DNA of 55,511 bases from Lingula anatina (taxonomy: Eukaryota > Brachiopoda > Lingulata > Lingulida > Lingulidae): contig NW_019775846.1 in NCBI RefSeq assembly GCF_001039355.2, positions 573,817 to 629,327 of the forward strand, read 5' to 3'. Within the stretch, counting starts at the first letter, position 1. The number at the start of each line of letters is the position of its first letter. Position numbers and translations under genes: made by a program. The notes under the pieces were generated by a model that was given only the letters and a program-made list of their open reading frames with translations, was not told where the DNA came from and ran no database searches. This document shows, piece by piece, positions 24,157 through 35,338 of the stretch.

Positions 24157-26868
24157 CTGAAGAGAAAGAAATTATAAAAACAAAAGTTATACCTTATACA
24201 TGTACTATGCAATACTTGCACATTAAGTTTAACTTGGGAAAATTTTTGTACTGATGTTTGCATTCCAGACAATTGTATGTAGCACTAAAGTTGTTTATTT
24301 TCACAAACCACCATAAAAAGCAAGGAAGTAAATATTTACTTCCTTGATAAAAGTGTCCCAAGACAAAATGTCAGATTTATACCAGTTTTAACATTTCAGT
24401 GTGCTTCTTAATTACTGCAGGCTGACCTGTGTTGACATATATCTAAGAACAGCTGGTATTACCATGTGGGCAATAGTTGGGAGATAAAGGAAAGGTTACA
24501 AGTGAATTTTCTCAAGACAAACCTTTGAATGAAAAAAAAGTAATGGATAAGGAACAAGGACTTAGATTTTAAACTGGTAAGTTTTTTGGGGGAATTTTTT
24601 CATTTTTGTTCTGCTTCTTGTTACCCATTAAGTCAACCTTAGGACGTCAAATTCTAATGAATAAGCTTTAAAAGACATATTGTATTAATGTTTTTTTCAT
24701 ATTACATGTGTTTTTAATGGAAATTGCTTCATATTACCTAGTTAACATGCATATTACTCTCTTTGGTACTAATCCTTATAAAAAATTTTTTAAACTATAT
24801 ACATGTGCCCATACCATGCATGGACTATCACTTGGATGGATTAATGAACCTAAAAACCAAGGGTCATACTTCTACTTCTGGTCAGAACCAAGGTATTTTT
24901 CAAGTTCAGTGTCAATAATTGAAGACTAAATAAAGAACAACTGTCTGTATTCTGTCATAATTTAATGTACCATGACGTATATTAAAATTTCGATTCTGTT
25001 GATTAAATGCAAAAACCAATAAAAAAAGTGTAAAACAGATATGTATTTATTTGTATAACAAATTTCAAGCCGCTAATATAACAGGGAAAAAAGCATACCA
25101 ACCAGGAGCCAGGTAAAGGCTTTTTCGTAAATATAATGATAACTAACTACATTTGTTTGTGCAATAAATACATGGACAAGCCTCCAAAATCTTGGAAAAT
25201 CCTCCTTATAACACACTTGACAATATCTTTAGAGATTTTACATGTGATCTGATTAAGGACACGTTTACGCCACTGGTTGATGATTAACGTATTCTAAAGC
25301 AACTTGTAAAGCATACCCACTCTATTTACCTGGGCCTTCTCTGAGTACAACAGGCGCTAGGAATCTGACCTTTGCTCTCCTTTGCTCCTTTAGCTTCTTT
25401 AGTTAGTAAAGACGGAAAAGAGTGCACTCAAGAAAAGCCTTTTGCTCACATACTTACGCGTCCACACACATAAAATACAGTTGATTTTAAAGATGAACAT
25501 TGTTCATAGTGGCTTTAGCAAAGTACCATTCAATTTGAAATGACTGTATCATACCTCACAAACAATTTTACCTTTCTGCATTAGCGTAACGTAGTGGGGA
25601 ACCCCCTCTCCCACAATTCCACGCGCAGGTTCCCGCCCTCATCTATCAATCAATGGAAGTCACATGATAACTCTTAAAAAGAAACGTACTAGGTGGGTTT
25701 TCTGCAAAGTACGGCATCAATAAATATATTTTTTCGGTCAAGATGATAAATAAACATCTGGAATATAACTTGAATTGTTTACTTTAATTCTTTTGCTGGA
25801 ATTTAGGGTATTCTTTACATAAATGTGAAAAGACCGGAAGTGCCTTGGCAACTAATTTGCATACGGAGCAATGTCAGTCGCGTTGTTTATCCGCGATTTG
25901 GGGGTCAAGGTCTTAAAATGTGAAATCTCGTCGTGATAATGACCTTTCATGAAAGGTAAGTGTGCTGATCTTTAATTAATTCCTTTAAGTACCATTAAAT
26001 CATAAATACCCGCGAAGACCTGCAATTAATTTATCAAAATTTTCTTTCAAATAAGAGCATCTTTGTGCCATACTGTTGCACTGTGGTAACAACATGGCGA
26101 CTAAGTAAATTAAAAGTAGGTCAATTAAATGAAATTACTTTTTGAAGGCAAGTGCAAAAATTAATTTTCTCCTCCTAAGCTGTTCTGGATGTCGGTATTC
26201 CAGTGTCTTTTTGCATACGTTGCGCGCAGATGTAATGTCAGAGCATCTTCAGAAAATGTTGGTCTCGCTCACCATAGTTAGACCAAACATTATCTTGCCT
26301 GTGCTTGTGAAATGCTGGCTTTGTGATTGGTGAAGCAGTTATTCCAATGTATACCTAAAAAACAGCAGAATTATCGTTTCTTTAGGTTCCTGTATTGATG
26401 TAGGCATAAAGCATTGTATGTGTATCCTAAACATGTGTATGTGCTTACACGAATCGCCGGTCTCTTTCGTGACCTACTTAAGCTATCGCTGTGGAACTAC
26501 CATCAGTGGAATTGCACTAATAGTACTCATTGTAATATATATACATATGTAAATAAATGGTGGCCTCTTTGTCATGTCCCATCTGTTATTGTTTTTATTG
26601 TTTGGGGATAGCTATACAGTCTTATCTACATGTCTTGTAAACTTGTCCAGAATTCTCTAAGTCTCTTATCATCGGGCTGGTACATCTCTGTTATGTCAAG
26701 CCCTGCACAAAAGATACTAGTGAGTTCCTGCAAATCCAAAGAAAACAAGGCTTCAAAGCTGACATATTTGATAGAAATTTTTTATATGTTAAATTATATA
26801 CTGTCGAATGCATGTTAAAACAAGGATATTTTGATATTTAAATTTTTTTTCAGGCATAGTTGAGGGCT
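24157..26868. other. Divergent intergenic region ECI-B / PIDD1-like
   Basis: This 2.7-kb stretch lies between oppositely oriented coding starts. It probably holds the non-coding first exons of both genes: a minus-strand donor (cagaaag|gtaaaatt) near 25571, and a plus-strand donor (catgaaag|gtaagtg) near 25955. A shared promoter would then fall at about 25640-25870, which is locally less AT-rich. An ECI exon 3 fragment lies at 26609-26768. No other coding gene was recognised. Confidence 0.45.
26609..26768 (-). pseudogene. Duplicated ECI-B exon 3 fragment
   Basis: These 160 bp match about 22609-22766 of ECI-B (most of exon 3 plus some of the flanking intron) with few differences, in the same orientation. 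The other ECI exons are absent. The fragment sits about 100 bp before the first coding exon of the PIDD1-like gene, within its presumed 5' UTR intron. It is a recent partial duplicate without function that can be shown. Confidence 0.88.
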
Positions 26869-29800
26869 ATGCAAAGCCCAGGTGGAGGTGGCTGCAGAGT
26901 AGAGCGGGAAATTATCGAGGCACAAAAGTGGCATAAAGAAGAATTGCACATCCGTGGCTTTGAACTAGAGTCATTGCCACTATCTGTTTGCCAACCACCC
27001 ATCACAAAGACTTTATTCAAGCTAGACTTGAGCCACAATTTTATCAGCGAGTTGCCTCCATCCATTTCCAAGCTTGTGAACTTGCGTCACCTCTGCTGCA
27101 GCCACAACCAGCTTTTGAGCCTGCCAGAAGAACTTGGTCTGTTCAATTATTTAAAGACTTTAGATGTATCCAGGAACAAAATTTCTAGGATTCCAAAGTG
27201 TTTGACAAATGTCCGAACTTTAGAGATTGCTAACTTCTCTGGAAACAAGATTGAACTCTTGAATCCAGAAGTGCTATCCTTACCCAATCTACAGAGATTG
27301 TATGTGACAAAAAATCCCATCACAAATGTACCCAGGGAAGTGTTCTTAGATGGGTTAGACAAGCTTCGCCAGTATTTTGAGTTATATTTATCACTCTATG
27401 ATAGTGATTCTTTAACACAGCATTTAGAAGCCCTAACAATCAGTGGCTCCACACTACCATCTTCTTCAGCTGCAGTTCATACATTACCTCCTGTGAAAAC
27501 TGCAGTTACAAGTGACTATGGTTCTTGTTCAAATGACTTGGTATCAGTTAATACAGGATCTGTTCATGAAGACAGCTGTAGCTGCTTTGGGGACTGTGGC
27601 AGTGATGGTGACCCAGATTTTGACGACTCTTTTTCAGAATCAAATCAACCTTGTTTAGATGAAATTTTAAGTTCAGATTCCGATTTTGAAGAGGATGGAT
27701 ACATTGAAAAAATCCTGCCAGATAGAACTAAATTGTTGAGGTATGGCAATGTTACTGTTCATATCCCACAACACAACAAAAGTGGACATTCTGTGCATGA
27801 TTTCCACATGGAAATATTAGAAGATTGGATGTACAAGCCTGATACCACAGAAAGAGCTGTCCATGCTAGTCAGGTAGTGTGTGTAGAACCACATGGCGCA
27901 AAGTTCTATGTCACAGAACCTGCAATATTAACACTTCCATTAGGAGTAGGTGTAGACCAAGAAGACCAAGTGATCTGTCTCTGTAGTAACTCAGTCCCAG
28001 GGAACTTTCCAGTCTGGGAACCAATACCAAAGAGTGATTATAAATGGGATAGAGACAGGGTTACAATCAGAACATGGCATTTTAGTTTATTTACAGTGAT
28101 TGTCTCTAAACCTTACCCTGAAGTTGTCAAAGAGGTGCTTGCTGGTGAAGGTGGACATGTCATAGTAGATGATGTTCCTGGAGTTGAAGTGCACTTTCCC
28201 AAAGGTGCTCTACAGGAAAACATTGATGCCAGGATTAAGGTTTATTATGCTGATGAACCGTATGCTAGAGATGACCAGTCTGATGGTCAAGCTCAGGCCT
28301 TGGCAACACCTGTTGTTATGGTGGGTCCACACGGCTGTCAGTTCAAACCAAATCATTATAATAATCCAGTGACACTGCGACTTCCACTACCAGACTGTGG
28401 GGAAATCATGCGCAAGTTTAAAGTCCACCCACAGCAGTGCTTGACAATCTTGCACAGTGACACAGACGAAACACAACCACTCTGCTGGGAGAGGTTGGAT
28501 GTTAAGTATAAAGTGGAAAATGACAAGGGTGGAAATTTTTACATCCGTGTACCAGTAACACATTTTTCTTGGTATAAAGCAGTCTGGGACTTACTGGCAG
28601 GAACTCTTCACAGGGCCAAGGTTGGGGCCTCTTATTTCTATCCTTACATAAGATTTTCCATGATGTGCATTGCTATGATGGAGGAAAACAAAGACACAAG
28701 GACATTTGGATTAGAGGTGATTTGTTATCGTAGTGATAAGAAACTACCTGAAGTGGGTAACTACAAGCACAGAGTTGGGGGCAGCATTAAACCTAAAATG
28801 GTTAGACCAGGTGAGGACATGTTTATTACCAGATTTATATTTCTTTGGTTTTACCTTTTTTTTAAGGTAAAAATAAAATTTGAAAGTTAAATTTTTTGTA
28901 GGGATCATATTTAATGTGCCAATTACACAGACCCAGCCACCTGTAACCTTGTCAATAAGTAACTTCTTTTGACTATTTCCTGCAATATCCAACAACATTT
29001 TAACAGCACTGCGATTTATTTTCATGTGATTAGCAATCAGTTTATATCACATTTACTTGACTTTACAAATGCAGTCCATGAGAGATATTAAAATTCTGAA
29101 ATGGGTTAATAATGAAGGTCTAAAAAGGCTGTCATGAAATTTGATTACTGTTATATGTTTATTTGTTTGCAGGGCCAGTTATTATACGTCTGGCTTCCAA
29201 TGATTTTGAAGCTGATGTTCTTCATGGGGAAGACCCAAGCCTGACAAAGGTGGAGCTAGATTTCAGGGGAATGGAATTTGAAAAACAATTTGCATGCGTT
29301 TTCAAGGTAGGAAAACACATCTTTACTTCCTGTCTAAAATCCCTGATATTTGACCATAGTATGAATTAGAAACTGCTCAAAGTAAAATATGAAGCAAGTG
29401 TAACCCCCCAGTAATGCACATGCATCACTGCTATTAGTTTCTTATACAACTCATATTTCCAAAGCATAAACCTAATTAATCACTTTGTCAGTTAAAAAAC
29501 AGAATTAAAACTACACTTCTTTGAATTTCTGGTTGTAAACTTGACCTATTTATCCATCCCACCAGTTTGTTGTATGAACATTACTGTTGAGTGTGCAGTA
29601 GTTAGCATTAATATTTAATTAAGGGTTGGTGGAAACTGCCAACTTGAAGGGTTTTATGTAGCACAGAAAGAAAGCTGAACAGACTTGTTCAAATATCATT
29701 TTTAGGGAGATACCTTTGGTATATCATTTTTAGGGAGATACTTTGGTATATCTTGAAGCTATGTTATTGGAAACCATGTGATGGCAATTGGTCAGGTCAA

Positions 29801-32316
29801 GTGGCAAAAATCTGAATTGATATGTAACTTAAACTTTTATGATCAACTTGAACTGAAATTTTAGACATTTTACAATAATAAAGTTTTTAAAGACACTGGC
29901 CATGAGAAACAGTTGAAAACTTACATCGTTATAATATTTCAGGGTGAGCCAGTAGAAAAAGGTGTGTTTGGCAAAGTGTTTGTGGAGAGATTAGTTGTAA
30001 CTGGAATTCCTGCTGAGGCTATCTGTGAGTTCAATCTGACTAAGGTGAGTGGAGTTATCAAAAAGCAAATTCATAAAGAGACTATACATGTTTTACCTAT
30101 GAGAAATTATGTTTTGTCACATTTAGTTTTGTACTATTTTTACACTTTACAACCTTTAGACAAGAGACAATGAAAAGCCTATTTCACTATATGATAAGTA
30201 CAACTGTAGTTTAGGTAAAATGAAATACCATTATATTATAGTTACAAATACTCATTGTCCACTGTATGCCACATACTATAGCATTATTATAATGCAGTGT
30301 TAAAATACAGGCAAGCATGTAAGCAAAATACCAGTGCAATTATCCAATTGTTTGATGCACAAGTCATGGTATAAAATTTGTTAATGACCAGGTAAATTGT
30401 CTAAAGTTAAATGCCTCAATACACCTGAACATAATCTCTTTATGGTAACTTTTTAACAGTATGGTCTTCAATAAACCTGTGGTTGTAATTCTATGAGAAG
30501 TTTACTGCATTTGTTGTTTTACATAAAATTCCAATTTCTTATGTTGGCAGAATGGTAATGAAGCTGATGTAATGCCAGACACAACTGATCGATGGTCACT
30601 TATGGCTGTCAAAGAACTGGCAGGTTAGTAAAGATGAAATGAATTCCTATATTCTGTATTTTTAACAGAAGTGTGAATATAATATTATTTTGGAAGGAAA
30701 ATGTCAGTACACCTAAATACTACATGCTGGATTTCAATATGCTTATCTTGACATTTAGACTTCCTTACATAATACATTTAATAAAATGTTGTCAGCATTT
30801 TGTGTATTAATATATTCCATTATACTTCATAAGGTGAACTGTAAGTCTTAGCCCTTTTTGTCATTTGTCTTCATTTCTAAATGGTCTCAGTATATTCATT
30901 GGCTTTTTTTCTTTGACACCATTTTAGCCATGCTAAACATTACTGCAGATAACAACTGGAAAAAGTTTGCCAAACACTTGGGTTTCACCAATCATGAAAT
31001 CCGCAACAGACTGTCTTACACCGAGGACCCATTTGCTTTCATGTTGACCATGTTTCAAAATAGGGGCGGGACCCCAGATGAGTTTGTACAGTCACTGTAT
31101 GAAGTGAGTAGATCACTTCGCATGGGTGATGGCAGTGGTTCCTTAGACCAGATTGGTTTTATGAACCAGTCAGGATTCAGGACAACTGATGATGAAGACA
31201 GTAGCATGTCAGATGAATCTGCAATTGCAGGTAAGTTCATAATGTATTATTAGTATTTTATGAAAAGAAAAAAAATTGATGTTCTCTCATTTTGTGTGTT
31301 TATTGAATATTTAATATTTGTCAATATGTGGATTATAGTTTTTCCCACAGATTTTATGTAATCACATTGTTAAGGTATGGCACTTTTTGTTTCATTATTA
31401 TTAACCTAACACTAATACTTGATATTGACAGAAGAACCATCACTTAAACATCAATATGCATTAAAGCAGAATTAAAAATTTTTAAACAATAAAACAAATC
31501 TTTTAAGATGTCTGGGAAAAAGAAAGAAACTGGCATGTTGTTAGATCAAAGAAAGAAAAATGATTTAGATTTAATGTAAAGATATTCACACATGGAACCT
31601 GATTTGTTATTGATTCAAAAGTCATCTTATCTAAGTAGGTAGCCTACATTGTTGAGGCATTGAATTCCAGCAGTGACAAGTTAAATTGAGTGTTATCAAT
31701 TTTTAGGTAAACAGAGGCTAAGATAGTAGCTATGGTTTTAAATTTGATTGCTTATGTGCATTTATTTCAGTCTAGGAAGAGAATGTGGAAGTTTGTTTTC
31801 TTTAGAGAAGGAAAGTTTCCATTAATATCAGTTAGATTAGCAACAAATGTTTAATTGTTACTCATTTTACTCAAATTTTGAATTGCAGGGCCCAGTGGAT
31901 TCATTTCTCCTCCCAGAAAACGTGGAAACTCAATGGCCCCTATGCAGAACCAAGCCAAAAGGAAACGCAAACATTCAGACCACTCTGACAGTTTTTCTAG
32001 TGAAATGTCAGCAGTGCAGGATGATCAGGTTCATAGGAACAACAAGAAACCTCTGGAAGGAAGTGATCTTTGGCGGGTATCACCCTACATCTTGGACAAA
32101 TGGAAATTCATGGGGAGAACTCTCAATTTACCAGAAGAAGACATTTTGAGTATTGAACATGCCAATCGAGACATTCAAGAATGCACGTATCAGATGCTGC
32201 TCAAGTGGAGGGAGCGATACCCCCAAAGGTGCACTTTTGGAGTGTTGTATTGTGCCTTGCATGAGAATGGGTTGACATCAGTTGCACAACAGTACTGTAC
32301 TGTGCCCAAGACGTAA
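26869..32316 (+). CDS. PIDD1: PIDD1-like protein: LRR, ZU5 x2, UPA, two death domains
   Basis: PIDD1 is the scaffold that joins RAIDD and caspase-2 (PIDDosome) or RIPK1/NEMO in vertebrates. Exons: 26869-28810, 29173-29306, 29943-30044, 30551-30623, 30928-31230 and 31889-32316. They are in phase and give 993 residues. About five leucine-rich repeats span 46-170 (LDLSHNFISELP and similar). An acidic Ser/Asp linker covers 215-280. ZU5-1 ends in WHFS (Ser406) and ZU5-2 in THFSW (Ser567), the two autoproteolysis motifs of human PIDD1. A UPA region follows (about 570-735). Death domain 1 is about 755-815. Next come basic clusters (PPRKRG and AKRKRKH, 859-880), a candidate nuclear signal, then death domain 2 (about 905-990). 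Human PIDD1 has one death domain, which aligns best with the second here. The first ATG follows a UTR acceptor (ttttcag|gcatag). Identity is strong; domain borders are approximate. Confidence 0.92.
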
Positions 32317-33161
32317 CAACTGCAAGCATGCTACTCAGGTCAGGTTTAAGTGGTTGAAGTGAACATGATAAGATTACATGATATTTTTTCCCTTATGATA
32401 GCCAGTGAAGTTCAGTTTTCTCAATTTTAGTTTGACATGTTGCAAAGACTTGACTTACCACGTATTTTTTGTTTGGCAAGTTTGGAAAATGGTATTATTC
32501 AGTCAACTTGAATGTGAACTGGTAGCATGCTTTCTTTTGAAGTCTGGTTGTGTAGAGAGGAGAAGAGACAGTTCAACCTATAAGAACCAACAAGTCTTCT
32601 CATGTTATGCATTTTATATAGTTGTTTAGTTTTAAGAAGGTTTCTTACAGATATATTTTTATACGGGAACTTTTTTCCGCAATTTTTATTGTACAAATTA
32701 AATGATTTTTGTACAGATATCTATGTTTCTATGAGCTTGATCTGCCACTATTTATTTTTTCATGTTTCGTAAATTTTGATGGAAGATGTAAAGTTTTTAA
32801 TAATAATTCTTGGATCAGAATTAAAGCTTTCCAAGGTGTTAAGGGATCCCACCTTGCTGTTTAAATGATTAAAAAATCCATCAGTAATGACACTTGGGAG
32901 TGCCAGGCCCTCGTGATGTAACTTATCCAAAGGGGTTGAACACCCAAGACAGAAGTATGTCCAGTTGACCGATAACCCAGGCATTTTGTCTCTTTTACAC
33001 ACAATACACTTTTAAGTAATTTGTGAACCAAGTAACCAAATATCTTGGGGCCCCCTTTGTCCCAAATGTTTAGCCAATGTAAGCTGTACATCGAAAGGCG
33101 TAAGTAAGCTCAGTACTTCTGCCATATTTCATGGGCGCATTTTCAAAATGTCAGGGTTATC

Positions 33162-33167
33162 AATAAA
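33162..33167 (+). promoter_or_regulatory. Candidate PIDD1-like poly(A) signal
   Basis: AATAAA lies about 850 bp after the stop codon. A second AATAAA at about 33603 could serve a longer form. Confidence 0.4.
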
Positions 33168-33719
33168 CTTGACATACTTTTGTCTTGGAAATTCAACCCC
33201 TCTTGTTGCCTTGGTCCCCACATCATTCTTCATGTATTTCATTTGTATATAAATCATCGTAAAATATTATTTTTGATTTTATGTGCCAAAATGTGTCATT
33301 TTGACAAGTTATTTTACAAATTTAAGAAAACTTCTACTTCCGTTTGTAATCACTTGGTAGATATTTCAATTTTATTTATTTTTAATGTAATTATTAGGGG
33401 ATCCTAGATGCATTTAATCTGCCTTTTCTTCAAAACAGCAACAAGTAGAAAAAGAGAATTAGTAGTGCATTACTTTTGGTGCTGGCACCCAGACTAGGTA
33501 TATTGGGCAAATTTTTTAATGTTCACATATTTTAACATTTAAGGCAGCCTTTTATCTTGCACAAAATTGTAAGTGCTCCAATAACATTTTCACCGTGGTA
33601 AAATAAAACACCTAAAATTTTATAATATTATTTTTATTATCCAGTGTGTTACACCTTTGTTTAAGCATCTCCTGTCTATGGTAACTACTTAAAATTTTCA
33701 AACACATCAGTTATATATA

Positions 33720-34266
33720 CTGACAGTCAATGAAAACGCATCATTTATTTATCAAATAATATTTTAAGTTTATTTGGCAAATTAAGAAAATGACAGTTTT
33801 CGTGCGAAATATGACCCATTATTCAGTCACACAAGGTGAAATAAAAGTCAGAAAAGATCATTAAAAAAAAAAGATCATTAAAATGCAAGGTCACGTGATC
33901 AAATCTCTTTGGTTCCGCCCAGCCTCCAGCAACCCCAGGGCCCGCAGTCGCCCTTCCAGTGTCAGACGTGGCATCACTGAACTTTGTCATGTGTCATACT
34001 GGATTTGGTGATTACCTTAAATAGGCTTAATTAATCACCATATATTGAACCTGATTAATTCACACCAATCACGCGATAGGGAAAACACAATTTTGATCAC
34101 AAAATCACTGAAGCGGGAATTTTAAACATCTGAATGGTCAGTCCACTTTCTTATGACCAAAAAATTGCATTTGTACTCATTTATATGGTTGGAATCGATT
34201 CTCGGTAAAAGTACAAGAGTACAAAAGTACAAGAAAGTTTTCTTATGCATTTTCATTGACTGTCAG
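33720..34266. mobile_element. Non-autonomous TIR DNA element
   Basis: The ends are inverted repeats of at least 22 bp (ctgacagtcaatgaaaacgc at the left; the right end matches its complement with one mismatch), flanked on both sides by TA-rich sequence consistent with a TA target duplication. The 547 bp contain no transposase frame. Tc1/mariner-like by target site only. Confidence 0.65.
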
Positions 34267-34427
34267 TATATATCTCTGGTATCTGTCTTTTTCAAGGATT
34301 GTCATCTCAAGTTACTGGTGTAATGTACTTTCTGATGCAAAGCCATTATTTTACGAAACTTCTGAATCACTACTTAAATCATAACTAAAAAATATTGTTC
34401 TGTGAAAAATTATTGATTCAAATTTAT

Positions 34428-35160
34428 CTAGAAGATCAGAGAGACGATACCGCCTTGGGGTATTGTACCACCAGCTGGAGTAAGCACATTTGTATGGATA
34501 ACATAGGGACACCACCTCCAGTGTTGTGCTTGACAAGCTCTACAAAATGCAATAAACAAGATTTCACAGTTTTTTTTGTTCAAAATAATTTATAACAAAA
34601 TCATGGGGAAAAGTTAAAGGTGCAGTTTATGGCGAAAATAAGGTCAAAGGTCTAATTCAAGGTCACAGGTAATCTGTCAATATATGACATAACTTTTCAA
34701 GTTCAGGAGTATCTATGGGCATATCTGTGCCAGTTTTGGAGATATAAGGGACTTAAAATTTGCAGAGTTCAGTTCATGGTGAAAAATAGGCCAAAGGTCA
34801 ATTTCAAGGTCACAGGTTGCCAGTATATGACTTCCTATTCAAGTTCAATAGTAAATCTGGGTGTAACTCTGCCAGTATTGGAGATATAAGGGCTCTAGCA
34901 AGAGGTCTCTAGCAATTACAATTCCAGAATTGGAGCTTTTTGTTTTTGGCATCCAGTGACGCCTTCTCCTGTGATAAGGCACCGATTGACCCCAAACTCA
35001 CAAATATGAAAGATGACCCTAAGTGTGACCCCTGCCCATAATATTATAGGTTGGGGTTGTGTAGTTTCTGAAAATCGTCACAACTCGTTGCACAAATTGT
35101 GCAAAAAAATTCCCATTTTTAGAAAATTTTGGCCCCTTTGACCTTGAAATAAAATATATA
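34428..35160. repeat. Composite repeat, short copy (about two 147-bp units)
   Basis: It shares with 39069-40595 the opening block gatcagagag-cgataccgcct, the phrase attgtaccaccagctggag, and a closing block with gcaccgattgaccccaaa. Between them lie two 147-bp units, phased at 34641 and 34788, against five in the other copy. Confidence 0.75.
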
Positions 35161-35338
35161 ATAATTGATCTATAATTTTTGAAAATACTTTTTCAAACAG
35201 CCTTCATCTGTTGATGGGATCTTGAGACCTAGATGGTCAGCAACACCATTTGGTATTCCTAATCAGTCTGCAATGAGATGTTCCACTATCAGTCTGCTTC
35301 TATTTCATTTTCATATCAGTAAATACCCTTGCGTCTTG

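Larger units (their letters stand above)
32317..35338. other. Convergent intergenic region PIDD1-like / ELAC2
   Basis: This 3-kb stretch holds the PIDD1-like 3' UTR, a 547-bp TIR element (33720-34266) and the short copy of the DR1-bearing composite repeat (34428-35160). No coding gene was recognised. Confidence 0.6.

Noticed and set aside
26850-27362. Minus-strand frames opposite the PIDD1-like first exon
   Set aside because: They are shadows of the leucine-rich-repeat coding sequence; no splice or homology support.
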